NCBI GenBank assembly: GCA_007026445.1 | Contig: VDMD01000045.1 | Span: forward strand, 1-64,000 | Length of the DNA stretch: 64,000 bases | Source of the DNA: Schizophyllum amplum | Lineage: Eukaryota; Basidiomycota; Agaricomycetes; Agaricales; Schizophyllaceae | Direction of reading: 5' to 3' | Part shown: positions 11,502-22,668 of the stretch, piece by piece | Position numbering within the stretch: the stretch's first letter is position 1 | Layout: every line of letters starts with the position of its first letter | Made by a program: the position numbers and the translations under genes | Notes under the pieces: generated by a model | Database searches by the model: none | The model's input: only the letters and a program-made list of their open reading frames with translations | Told to the model about the DNA's origin: nothing

Positions 11502-13474
11502 TTACGTGGCTGGTGGTGCCGGAGAGCCCCCCTCGTCGTCCCTGACGCGCTTGCGCGGGACAAGGATGCGGTCAACTACGCTGATATCGCTATCCCTCGA
11601 CGCCCTGTTCCCCATCGCAGACTTCTCGGACGCAGGACGCGTGGATGGCGCAAGAGACCCTGATCCACTTCCTCCGCTCTGCCATGGCGGGTCCGGGATC
11701 TGAATCTGCTTGTACGTGACGGCCGGCTCCATAATGACATCGCGCTTGGACCGCTCGCTCGACGTCGACGGTGACCGCGACCTAGACGACGCGGATGGTA
11801 CGGGGGACACTGATGGCATGGGAGACGCTGATGGCATGGGGGATGCATACTGCATGGGGTTTGGCTCTGGCTTGTCGGATGGGGAACCAGCAGGATCCTC
11901 CTCTTCCTCGTGACTTTGCATCGTCTCAGAGCGATGCAGCCACGCAGGGGTAGGCGACCTGTCGGGCCCGACCTGTGGACGGTAGATGACCCGCGGTGGT
12001 TGAAATCCAGGGCGCGGACCTCCCGCTATAGTTTCATGAGGTCAGAAGAGCACGAACCGATGCAACGATGTGTACGCACAGCCATCAGCATAAACCGGAG
12101 GTCTATATGCCTTGAATTGCCACTCCGGGTCAGGCGTGCGCTCGTATTCAGGAGGAGTATCTGCTCGGGAGGAGCCCTCGGCCGGTGGGACGCTCTGGAG
12201 GCGACGCCGGTCCCCATACTCTATGACGGGATTGTTCTTCTCAATATCCTGGCCCTCCAGGTCCCTCCAGCCCTTGACCTGCGCCGTGTACGGGTCGAAC
12301 GCGGAGACATACATGGTTTTTCCTGCGCCCCCGTTACAGTACGGTTCCTGAATGAGCATCATTCCATCCGATTTGCGACGCCGCTTGCGAGGTCGATGTA
12401 CTGTATTGACTGAGTCGATGGCGACAAGCCCTGGTGTCGCTTGTGGCGCCGTAAGCGGCTGCGTGGGTGGACTTGTCGTTGATGTAGACGGGTCCGGGGG
12501 CGGCGATGGACGGAGTGTGGGGTCGGGCGGTGGAGGAGTGGCATGGTTCGCTGAATTAGTTGCCGGAGGGGGCAGATAGCCCGACGAGATGAGAGATGAG
12601 AATGAAGGCAGTCGCTGGCCCAGCGCCGGCTCGGGGAGTGAAGATGACCCAAGGTAGGCAGTGAGATCAGCAGAAGGCATGGTGGCAAGACTCTGCGACC
12701 TTGGCCGGTAGTTGAGATCCCCGGGCGCCACAGGGTTAGGTAGGTGGCTGGAGGACGACGACGACGCAGCGAGCAGATGGTTGTAGGGTCCGTAGGGTCC
12801 GTAAGGTCTGGCCGGCGCATGGCCTTCGAGTTTCTGATAAGGACGTGGTAAGACGGAGCCAGCGTCCGCAAATTGCCCGCGAGGGTCCGCTGCTGGGATA
12901 AGTAAAGCTGTCAACCGGGTGTAAAGCGTAGTAGAGGTCTTTCGTCATACCAAGTCCGTTGGCTGCCGCAGCAGCTGCTGCTGCTTCTGCCTTAGAGCTA
13001 CCCTTGGCTCGTCCCCCTTTCATTTTCGGTTTCTGCTCCTTCGGCGTCTCCGGCTTCTCTGGCTTCTCCTTGCCCTTCTGCATTGGCTGATACTTGTAGT
13101 CGGGATACATTCGTGCGTGCTGCATCTGAGCATTGTCTGCAACCCGCTTCCAAGACATTCTCTCCTCCTCGTCGAGTGCCTTCCATATCGGTTCTGCAGG
13201 CGGAAAGTCACAAGTGCGGTGCGCTGTGTTGCAAGGAATACGCACGGCAGATTGCACTGACGACTTGTTGCGTTGCGCTCTTCTTGAATTCGGCTTCATT
13301 AGCCTTGTGAAAAGCGGAGCGCCATATCATCCAATTATTCGGAGGTCGTTTTATGTGACCGGTCTTCTTTGGGTCCTCTTTTGGCACCCAGACGTAGTCG
13401 CGAGACTCCGGCAGAATATACGTCTTGCCAGTGCTTTCTTCAAGATATTGGCGGTCCCCGGACATGCTATGCAA
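11502..13474 (-). CDS. HMG-box (MATA-HMG/SOX-like) transcription factor
   Basis: An HMG box begins about 35 residues in: HIKRPPNNWMIWRSAFHKAN, then SATQQVVSAIC, an intron, and PIWKALDEEERMSWKRVADN, ending HARMYPDYKYQP. This is the sequence-specific class found in fungal mating and development regulators, expected to bind and bend AT-rich DNA in the nucleus. A Lys/Pro-rich stretch, a poly-Ala run and a long Pro/Ser-rich disordered region follow. The tail contains the degenerate repeat PMPSASPMPSVSPVPSASS and ends near VPRKRVRDDEGGSPAPPAT. Introns at about 13210-13260, 12890-12950 and 12030-12085 restore frame; for the last, GTGCGT to CTATAG removes an in-frame stop. The start is not certain: ATGs at 13474 and 13465 are possible, and an acceptor-like TTTGCATAG directly precedes the second, so an upstream exon may exist. 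Confidence 0.85.
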
Positions 13475-14245
13475 AGGAAGAGATTAGAATCCGCGTTGAA
13501 GGGAAGATTATGTCCGGGAACGTGGTTATGTTGTTGCGCATTGTTCTGCCTCGTGGACCGTCATACTAGCCGACCTTTCTTGGAGGCGCAAGTCCGGTCC
13601 CGTCTTTACTGTCTAACGCGCGAGGTAGACACACAGAAGTGAAGCATGCACTCACGTAGCTCTGAGAGTTCTTCCACGTCGTAACTCGTGGCAGTGGCAC
13701 CCTTTGTCCCGCTCGACTACCGGATTTGGGGAACAATGGAGGGGTTTGGGAGGCGCAAGCAATGGCCGGGAGGGAATTGCCTAGTGCAAGAAAAGGCGCT
13801 GCCAAAAGATATGCGAATGAAAAGACAGCTCCGGTGCCACCGATGCGACCACAGATGATGGGAAAAGAGGAAGAAAACGAATTGTCGGCGGGCCATTTCC
13901 CCAAATGGCCGACAATCAACAATGGACAACCAATCAGATCGTACGCGGAGGCAAACGGGAATTTCCGGGTTGTTTCGCACGCCTTCACTTTCCTAATGCG
14001 GGTTTTATTGTGTGCGCTCACCAGTGACGATCAAGCGCTTGGCTGCAGCTTGGGACACGGCTGCACCAACGCCTAGCACATCGACGTTCCCGGTGCTCAC
14101 GGTCTCTTGCGCGACGTACAGAACGACTGGACCGCGTCCTATCCCTTCCACAGCGACACCTAAACGGACTCTTCACGACTATAGCCAACGACTCTGTACA
14201 TGATCTGCTAGAGCATCGGCTGCCGACAGCGCAATTACAGGCGAC
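13475..14245. other. Divergent intergenic region between HMG-box and TMEM184-like genes
   Basis: The region holds 5' flanks of both genes. A 151-codon minus-strand frame exists here, but its composition is not convincing and I do not call it. A short palindrome-like block CATTTCCCCAAATGGCC lies at about 13894-13910. A 5' untranslated exon of the HMG-box gene is possible. Confidence 0.45.
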
Positions 14246-17200
14246 ATGAACGAAGAGAGATGCTACAAGGAGGTTGCGCCGGACGGCCCGTCACTCCTTC
14301 AGGACGGGAATCTTGTCTTCCAAGGTGTGCCAAATGCATCGAGGCCATGGATTGATTGACCAACTCAGATTCAGCGCATCATGTTTGTCATTACTTCGGA
14401 CATCTAAAACCCAAGCAATCTAAACGGTATGCAGATTGGGTGGATCGTAGCCGGCTTTTTCACTCTCATCGCCTGCGGCGTGTCCTTCTGGCTCATAGAC
14501 AAGCACCTCCAGTGGTACACCAATGTGCGTCGAGCCCGTCAATCTTACACGCTTTCACTGAACCTCTTTGATATAGAAACACGAGCAACGACGTATGCAC
14601 ATAACACGCTTTTTTTACCACCTACAGACCTGATATTTACTCCTAGACATCGTCCGCATCCTCTTCCTGGTCCCCATATACGCGGTGGTCAGCTTAGCAT
14701 CCTACTTTTTCTGGGTGTGCTTATCATTCTTGACGTCAAGCTGAGATCCACGCTCACAATGCTGTCCCAGAATCACTCGACGCCCATCATCCTTGTTCGA
14801 GATTGCTACGAGTCGACCGTTCTCACGTCCTTTTTCTACCTGCTCCTGCTGTACTTGTCCCCCGATCCCCAAACACAGCAGATCATCTTCGCCAGGGAAG
14901 GCCTATCCTACGAAGCAGACAGACAGGCCATCTTGAACGGGACCGAGACTAAGAAGTGGGTACTTCCATTAGGTTGGGTTAAGTGGAAACCTGCGGTGCG
15001 TGCGCGTTGTTTAGTGCCCGAAAGCCCTCACTTATCGTTTCTGCTAGGATGGATTGTACTTCTTGCAACTAATGAAGTGGGTGGTCCTTCAGTACTGCCT
15101 CGTCCGACCACTGTACGTTACAATTAGCCCGCTTCTCCATAGGTCCTGATCGGCATGTTCTCAGATGCACCCTGGCAGCGGTGATCTTGGACTACGCCGG
15201 CCTGTACTGCGAGGAATCCTGGGGCATAGGCTGGGGGCACATCTACGTACGTATCCCTTGGATTTCATGTCCCTCGACCGGCCACTGACGAATATGCGAA
15301 GCTCACGATCATTATCTCGCTATCGGTCACGGTGGCCATGTACTGTCTGCTCCAGCTCTATGTCTCTGTATCGGAGTACCTTGCGCCTCAGAAACCGCTG
15401 CTCAAGCTCTTCGCCATCAAAGCTGTTGGTGGGCGTAAATTCTTCCGACATATCATCCGCCGCTGATAGATGCAGTCTTCCTCACTTTCTGGCAAGCGAC
15501 CTTTCTGTCGGTTCTCACTATGTTTGGCGTTGTCAAGGATGTGAGTGATATTGTCATGGTAAAAACCCAGGCTGACGAGCTTTGCACAAGACCAAATACA
15601 TGACCGCCGCCGACATCAACATCGGTATCGGGGCACTATTGGAAACCTTCGAGATGGCGTACGCTCTGCCACAACACCTCACTGTATCGAGTTTGACCTT
15701 CGCACAGTTGCTTCGCTCTTCTGCACGTCAAGGCGTTCACATACAAGGCTTACAGGCCATACCACCCGCCGGATTCGACGGTCCCACCGCCGGAGCGGAC
15801 TCCCAGATTACGGTCTCTGGGACATGCGTTCGACTTCCGCGAGACATTGCGCGAGATCTGGGTCGGCTGGAAGTACATGTGGCAGAAGATGCACGGCCGC
15901 GAACCGAAGCTGGACGTCCCCGCCAAGCGGCAGACGTACTACGAAAGCATCTTCGGGCGTCCCAGAATTGCGGACATACCAGCGCCTAGCGGCAATGTCA
16001 GTGGAGACAAGAAGCAGCCGCCGAGCCCGGTCCCGGAAAAGAGGAGTCGGGGCGTCTACCAAGATGGCGCAACGCTGCCGAATGTCCAGCCGGACGATTT
16101 GCACGATGATCTTGGTTCGGCAGAGCGTCAGTGGTTGGGCGACGGCGGACTCTCAGAAATACGGCCTCAATGTCGGATATCTGCAACGCGAGCCCAGCGA
16201 AGGCCTAGAAAAGCAAATTGAGAAGGAGCTCCTCAGGCGAGGCTATACGGACCGTAGGTTATTCTGTCGCGAAAAGTTCGTGATGCTGACGAAGCGATAG
16301 ATATACCTGGTCGTGGGCATATAGGAGCATACCGAGATAGTGATCATCGCCAGCAACGCTCATGGTGGCGCAGCATCTACCATCGTGTCTCGCAGACCGG
16401 GCAAGATTCAGAGGACCCTTATGCACCTACAGACTCGCGGAATCATCCCTGGATGCCCTCTCGAACAAGGGGTGGCCAACATCGTCCTATGGATAGGAAG
16501 GACGGCGGAATGGATCGACACCTCCTGAGCGGCGACCTCGACCTTGATGACCCTCCGCCTCCTACTTTATGGCACTCGCGACAACGAGCACGGGTACATT
16601 CGCGAGAGCGCTATACTGCTGTCAACGATGCCGATCTTGACGATACCGTGGCACCTCTGTCGCTCTTCAAGCAACGTGGAACATTGTCTCGCCCATCTCA
16701 TGCCCGCGAAGACGCGACTGCGCACACACCTCACCGACCATACTTGCAACCCTCTCCCCAGCCTCACGCCCGCCCATCGCTGGATCGTGCTGATAGCATG
16801 ATGGCGCGAGTGTTCCCTCACAGTCAGAACCCATCCTCGACCGAAGTCCATCATGCAGCGGACAGCGTGCAGTCCCTACCCTCCGTCTCCGCAGATGGTG
16901 TGACGCCGTCACGGGCTACTCCGCGTGCGCGGCTGGTGTTGGGAAGCCCCATGCCGGCGGGTCTATCTATGGCGGGTGAACGAGTGGCAGGAGCACAGGT
17001 GGCGGGTCCAAATGTTGAAGCGCAAATGGCAGAGGTGGTGCGGTCCATGCCCGTAGCCGTCCAACCTGGAGTAGGACGTTCCGGGATGTCCACACCTGAG
17101 TACCCGACACAGGCGTACTCTCCAGTACATTCTCCATTGAGCGCTACTCATTCGCCTCGGTCTTACGCCCCTACCTCTTCTACCTCGCCGCGCTCATCGC

Positions 17201-17724
17201 AGCCGCCCCGTGGCGCACGGTCTCCTCGGCATAGCTCCAAGCGCTCTGTAGGTCATATGTATAGCGACGTCGCCCAGCTCTCGAGTCTCGGCCCGCTTGA
17301 CGACGCGAAGAGCTCGCATGTGTCGAATCACAGTCGGCCCAAGTCTAAAGGCGACATCGGCGTGCGCCTCTCATCCAATGACATTCCACTGCCAGCACAA
17401 ACGTCGAATAGCAGGCGGTACAGTCAAGATGCATCTCGATATTCGGCCGGCGCATCGTCTGGCCTCAATGACGTCCCAGAAGGCGCTGCCTTGCGCGCCT
17501 ACAGTCACCCGCGCTCACCTGACCTCCGCAGTGCCGGCGCGGCGCACTACCCTGGCCTTTTCTCTCCCAGTCCTCCTCGTTCGCCCAAGAACCGACCGGT
17601 CCCCCAGATGCCTACACCATTGGCACGGCCGGCTAGTCAAGTCCAGCACCTCAACACCCCACCCGAACGACCGTACGACCCGCTGAACTTGGGCGGTGAC
17701 ATCTACTTTGCACGACCCTCATGA
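14246..17724 (+). CDS. TMEM184/DUF300 (Solute_trans_a, LAZ1-like) membrane protein with long disordered tail
   Basis: This multi-pass membrane protein belongs to the organic solute transporter alpha/TMEM184 fold family, associated with vacuolar or endomembrane sites in fungi and plants. Exon 1 (14246-14324) encodes the luminal start. A 14-nt micro-exon (14369-14382) gives SAHH, and exon 3 begins IGWIVAGFFTLIACGVSFWL. Conserved blocks follow: HLQWYTN, RILFLVPIYAVVSLASYFFW-type sequence, RDCYESTVLTSFFYLLLLYL, WKPADGLYFLQLMKW-type, AVILDYAGLYCEESWGIGWG and KYMTAADINIGIGALLETFE. The cytoplasmic part continues with EIWVGWKYMWQKMHGREP and EPSEGLEKQIEKELLRRGY. An intron with borders GTAGGT and GATAG then joins it to a tail of about 440 residues rich in Ser, Pro and Arg, ending LGGDIYFARPS. 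The tail is one uninterrupted frame with the preceding exon. The exact join at about 16100-16165 is unresolved. Confidence 0.87.
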
Positions 17725-18230
17725 CACTCATGACCTTGACGGCAAGAGCAGGCCTATGCGCTACTTGCAACACGACTAGTCTCTACTTACGACCCAGGAT
17801 CCTTGCAGGATTCTACTTACTCATTTGTATCGCGCGTATCTGACGAATCTTACTTATATCTAACTTTAACGCGTAATTCTTTGGTGTAATCCAAGTGGCG
17901 CGACCTGTAGATCCGTGGCGTGAGCTGCAGCAGGCGGGACAGATACCAGTGCGACCTCAATCCTGCCTCAATCCAACCTTAATCAACCGGAATCGAACCT
18001 CAAATTTCAATCAGACTTCATCAACGCCGAAGCCACGTGTTGCGTATTTATCTCCGCGGACTCGGGAACCGAGGTCCCGCGTTTTCCCCTTGTCCTCCCC
18101 GCATGCGTTGACGTCGTCTCGCGGCCAGCCATAGCTGTGATACCTGATTCAGTCTCGATACTCTCGATATCTGGCTACCGCGAGGTTGCCAACAACGACG
18201 ACGACACCCATCGCGAACTGACAAAGCACA
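17725..18230. other. Intergenic, 3' flank of the TMEM184 gene and F-box gene promoter
   Basis: No coding sequence was recognised in about 500 bp. Both genes run on the plus strand, so this should hold a terminator followed by a promoter. The leader close to 18231 is rich in CGA/CA triplets. Confidence 0.5.
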
Positions 18231-20005
18231 ATGGCCAACATCGTCTCCCGCCCGTCGCGCTCCTCGCCAGTCACCGCTGCCGAGCCGGACCACCCATGCT
18301 ATACCCCGCAGCCATCGTCGAGAAAACTCCCTCTCGTAAGGACGAGGATATGCCAACACTGCGACCACACCCTAGTGTGCGAGAACAGGGACCTTAAGAA
18401 GGCCATCCAGCCCGTGTACGCCGCCCTGCGCGAAGGCGTCTCCCGCATGCATGTCAATGCAGACGCCGTCGTCAAGCAGATCGCAGTCTACGACTCCGAC
18501 ATAGGGCTCTACGACGACGAGATCACGGAGTTGGAGAGGGTCATGCGCGTGCTGAAGAGCAAGCGAGGAGAGCTCCAGCGAGTCGCGGACGCAAATCGAT
18601 CCCTCATCTCCCCCATCCGCCGCCTTCCAGTCGAGATCCTCACCACGATATTCCGCTACACTCTGGACGGGCCGGACATGCGCCTGCCTCTCACCGTGCG
18701 CAACAACTTGTGCCAGAAAGTCTGTCATTCGTGGCGAACAATCATCCTCTCCAACCAAGCCGAATTCATCCCCCACCTGGTTGCGCGCGGCCAAACCCCC
18801 GAGAAACATCGACCGCCGTCGCCGCGCACTCCATGAGCAGCTCGCAATTACCGCCCCGAAGCCCATATCGCTAGCGATCGAGGATTTCAGCAGCATTCTC
18901 ATGCACGGCGGTGACCGCGAGGATTACGGACTTCCGGTGCAGCAACCCATGATCGAAGACCCGCTATTCACCAATTCCCACCGTTGGCGCTCTTTGAAGA
19001 TGTCCCTAGGCCCGCGCTCCTTCCGCCACCTCCTCGAATTCGAAGGCTCAGTCTCACAGCTGACAACCCTGTCCTTGTCTGCCGACCGGCCATTCCCAGG
19101 GGAAGATTTCGGCGCCGTGTCCGAATTGCGGTTGTTCGCAGACGCACCGCGGCTAAAGAAGGTCATGCTGTGTCCGCCGTTCTATCCGGCCCGCGTGTTG
19201 CTGCCGTACGCCCAGCTTACGCATTTGACGGTCATCGGCATGGAGTGGTCACATATCGCGTACCTCTTCCAGCACTGCAGCAGCCTCGTCCTAGCACGCA
19301 TATATGCGGGGCGAGGTCCTCTGCCCACGGACGGTATCGCGGAGACATGTGCGACGGCCCCTTGACCTCGAGACAAATTCGCACACGTTCCTTCCACAAA
19401 CGCCAGCACCCGTCCTCCGCTCGTCGTTCAGCGTGCTCGAAGCGCCGCGACTGACCAAGCTTGTCCTGCATAGTCTGCCGGACTGCGACGCGCTCGAAGA
19501 CATGATACAGCGCTCAGGCTGTAAGATCACGACGCTGTGTCTGAGCTTGCGGTTCCTGCGTGGGACGACTGTGAATGCGGAAGTGGTGCGACGGCTGCTC
19601 GACCTGATGCCTCATCTGCGGACCTTCGAGGTCACGCTCGACGTGCTGGAAGGCGCGGCGACGTTCATCCAGCTACTCTTCGCCGAAATGAGCGTCATGA
19701 TCAACGAGGACAAGACGGAGCCCCGGGTGCTGCCTTTGTTGCGACGCTTTTCGTTCACGCTCATCGGGCGGCGCCCTGTGTGCGACGAGGAGCTCGTGCG
19801 CGTCGTGGAGGCGCGGATGCGGTGCGTCGAGTTCAGGTGCCTCAACGTGAAGTGTCCCCTTCCAGAGCAGCGCATTGAGCAGCTCCGGGAGTGCTCGGAG
19901 CGCGGACTAGAGGTGTACGGCCTGAAGGACTGCGACTTGAAGTTCGTGGCCTTCAATCGAGGAATGGCGAGTAGTGCACGTCTCGCGACATACTTCGGTT
20001 TGTGA
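18231..20005 (+). CDS. F-box protein with leucine-rich-like repeats
   Basis: The N-terminal part has a CxxC-like pair (ICQHCDHTLVCENRDLKK) and a coiled coil (SDIGLYDDEITELERVMR). The F-box follows: ISPIRRLPVEILTTIFRYTL with CQKVCHSWRTIILSN. Degenerate leucine-rich segments follow (FEGSVSQLTTLSLSAD, LLPYAQLTHLTVIG, LEAPRLTKLVLHSLPD, GCKITTLCLSLRFL, LLDLMPHLRTFEVTLDVL), ending RLATYFGL. The expected role is a substrate adaptor of an SCF ubiquitin ligase; the target is unknown. Two frame changes occur. Near 18781-18834 a 54-bp GTTGCG...ATGAG intron would fix it, but a single surplus base would equally preserve the coding-like stretch RRRRALHEQLAITAPKP. Near 19330-19410 a GTATCG...GCCAG intron of about 73 bp restores frame cleanly. 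Such F-box genes form large, fast-evolving families in Agaricomycetes. Confidence 0.78.
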
Positions 20006-20463
20006 ACGATTTTACAGTATCTCGACCTCCACCTGCCTGCCTTCTGAGGGACTTTTCGTCGGATGATTATGTTATGCCACAGCCTGGCCACAGCGCCGTG
20101 CATCTTACAGTGCTTATATCCGTCCGCAGCGACCGGACACATGTAAAGTACTCGCCGTTGTATATGTATTGAACTGTCGTCAAATGGACTCGCACCGCAC
20201 TTACTGAAGTTGACTGGACAGTGGAAAACTGCTAAAGAAACCTAGGCCTGAGCGCTGCATAGCCGCCGTTATGGGTCCAGCCTACGTGTGCACAGCCACT
20301 GTCGTCCCTAATTCACGTGGTGGATGACATCACCGGCGCCATGGAATGGCTGCGCCAATTGTTCATTGCGAGCGTGAAGTCTAGGCTCCGCGATCCATTC
20401 TGTCTCTTTCTCCCTCACAATCGCTCTCTTGGGTCCTTTATATTCTCTAATACAGCTCGTGCA
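20006..20463. other. Intergenic
   Basis: No convincing gene. It contains the 3' flank of the F-box gene and the promoter of the DUF4112 gene. An upstream ATG at 20317 opens a frame into the next gene's leader but lacks conserved sequence. Confidence 0.5.
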
Positions 20464-21344
20464 ATGAGCGGCCTCATGGGAAAAGCGGGCAAGATGCTCT
20501 TCGAGCGACATATGGAGAGTTACTCGCCAGCAGACCCGATGTACGAGGAATACGTCGATGCCAAGGGCAGGACGAAGAGGAGAAGAGTGCGTCGCCATCC
20601 ATCTTTCCAATCGCCGTCAGCTGAACTCTCCGTAGCGCAAGATACCTCCTGGCTTGTCGAAGCGCGATGCGAAGATCTTGAAGTCCGTGCAGCGCCGGGC
20701 GCACTACCTCGACAAAGGCTTCTCCATGTGCGGCATGCGCTTCGGCTGGACGTTCATCATCGGTATCATCCCCATGGCGGGCGATATTGTGGACGCCACT
20801 TTGAACTACACCCTCGTCGTTCGAAAGGCGAGGAAGGCAGAGCTTCCCGCATGGCTGGTGCGCCCGCATGCTCATGAACAACGCGGTCAGCGCGGGTGTT
20901 GGCCTCATTCCCATAGCCGGCGACATCGTCCTTGCGGCCTTCAAGGCCAACAGCCGCAATGCTGCTCTGCTTGAGGAGTTCCTACGTATTCGCGGGGAGG
21001 AGCTCCTCAAGCTGCAGCAGCAGGGTGTCAACCCCGCGCAGGCCTCGAAGCCGACCGGCAAGCTGGGAGGGAAGGGGAAGGGCATGGTCGCTCATGGCGT
21101 GACGAAGGCGGACGCAGAGCAGGTCAAACCGGGAGCCGGTGCGTCGTCGCGCCCGGCGCCGCAGACCATGCTCAGCACGGAGACGACCACGTCGGGCAAG
21201 AGCAAGAAGAGTTTCAAGTCGTGGTTCGGTGGAGGTGGCAGCCAGAAGGACAAGAGCAGGGGCAAGCAGCTCGCGCCGGTGCCTCCTGTTCCAGGCGACA
21301 GAGGCAGGTTCGTGGAGAACCTCAACGACGGAGGCGGCCGGTAG
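20464..21344 (+). CDS. DUF4112 family protein, with an apparent +1 frameshift
   Basis: The start MSGLMGKAGKMLFERHMESY is followed by an intron (about 20587-20633, GTGCGT to CCGTAG). The DUF4112 core then appears: SVQRRAHYLDKGFSMCGM, RFGWTFIIGIIPMAGDIVDA and LVVRKARKAELPAWLVR. The second half reads MLMNNAVSAGVGLIPIAGD and AAFKANSRNAALLEEFL, with a Lys/Ser/Gly-rich tail ending ENLNDGGGR. The two glycine-proline GDI repeats are the family signature; they form hydrophobic hairpins that probably associate with membrane. Biochemical function is unknown. At about 20862-20868 the frame jumps by one base exactly between LVR and RMLMNN: the genome has CTGGTGCGCCCGCATG where one C fewer keeps the family sequence continuous. 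No intron can fit, since both sides are conserved and adjacent. It is either an assembly insertion error or a recent disabling mutation. Confidence 0.8.
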
Positions 21345-22668
21345 AGCCACCTAGCCTGGTAAGAAAAGTCTGCTCTTGCTAGCGCTCATACCACAACAAT
21401 GCATCTATACTATCACGATACCTTGCGCAGGACACTTTCAGCCCCATCTGGTCTCCGTCATGCCAATCCGATACCATACATCTCAGTCTTTATTTACCCA
21501 TATTTTTGCTATTCTTCCTGGGCTGGTTCCTTGCTGTACTGTGCTGTGTCGGTTCGGCGTTGATACACGGTGGACTTTCTGATCTTTGCACTGGTGCGCT
21601 GGCTACATAACATGTTGGCCCTGTATCGTTACTTGTCCAAAGTTGAGATTAAGTCAAGCCCAAGGTACGTAGGTATCGTCCCGTCTTCTCAGTGTGCCCG
21701 TCCGACGTGCTACGGCACGACCAGGGCACGACAGATCTCTGTTGCCCGTGATGAATTCAGCAGTACAATAAGTACAGTGACAAGCACCATTAGTCCTTGA
21801 GTATGACACAGTACCTGGAAGTGGAGGAATGGCCGCTCTCACACGTCTCTCACTGACCGGGCTGACATCTCGAGGACATGTGCGGACGCATGTAAGCCTG
21901 AGCCGAAAGCGCCTTCCGCTTCGCACAAATATTTGTCGCCTACTTCAATTGGGTATCATCTTCAGCTGCTGCTATCCTTAGAGCTTCAAGCTTCAAGCTT
22001 AGCTTCAACCACTGAAAAGACTGCCAGATCGGCGGCGACAATGGTTACAGGTTGCAGATCCCCGCTGCGGCGGGCCGTGTTTGCAGCGGTTTGCACAAGG
22101 TTGGGCGCTCCGGCAGATTGCGGCCGCACAGCCGATTGCCCAAAATGGAACCCTTTGTTACCAATGCCATCACTCCACCTCCCTCGAGGCTCCGATACAA
22201 CCTCCCAAACTTCCACATTTCCGACGTCAAGTGTCGCCATCCTCAGCTCTACGTATCTCAGCACGTAATTGATTTTTGTCGCAACTACTCGATCTTTCAA
22301 ACCAAGCTGCTCTCAGCACGAGACGTCGCTTCTCGAATATATCTGACCCTTGCCCTCGATGCTGGGCGCGGAATCTGCTCCAGCGCTCCGTCCTGTCGCA
22401 CCAAATTCCCCGCGCACCCCAAACGCTACTCGGTTGAATAAACCTGATACACCGGAAGTGGCACTGTCGTGAAAGCGCATCAGTGGCTCTTTGAAATGAA
22501 ACGGTATGATGCATACGGCGTTGGGGGTCGTCAAGCCCCAGTGCCCACCCTGCGCCCGCTGCCCGCGGCATAAGATCACAAGGCATAGGTACCAGTCTCA
22601 TCTCTTCCTCTTACCATCTCTACGCGAAAGGTCGACGCGCCCCGCGAACGCGACGCGCGCTAGCCAAC
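21345..22668. other. Long intergenic region, no supported gene
   Basis: About 1.3 kb without a recognisable product. A direct 7-mer reiteration of GCTTCAA occurs near 21981-22009. A plus-strand frame of 129 codons (22052-22441) and an overlapping minus-strand frame were considered but show no family resemblance or splice-linked continuation. The last 100 bp are CT-rich leader of the next gene. Confidence 0.45.

Noticed and set aside
13566..14021. 151-codon minus-strand frame upstream of the HMG-box gene
   Set aside because: No family resemblance and no clear splice link into the HMG-box exon; could be leader sequence, so not called.
19330..19415. Second frameshift in the F-box gene
   Set aside because: A GTATCG to GCCAG intron of about 73 bp with a good branch region restores frame.
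22052..22441. 129-codon plus-strand frame in the 21.3-22.7 kb gap
   Set aside because: No signal peptide, domain or splice continuation, and an equally long frame exists on the opposite strand.
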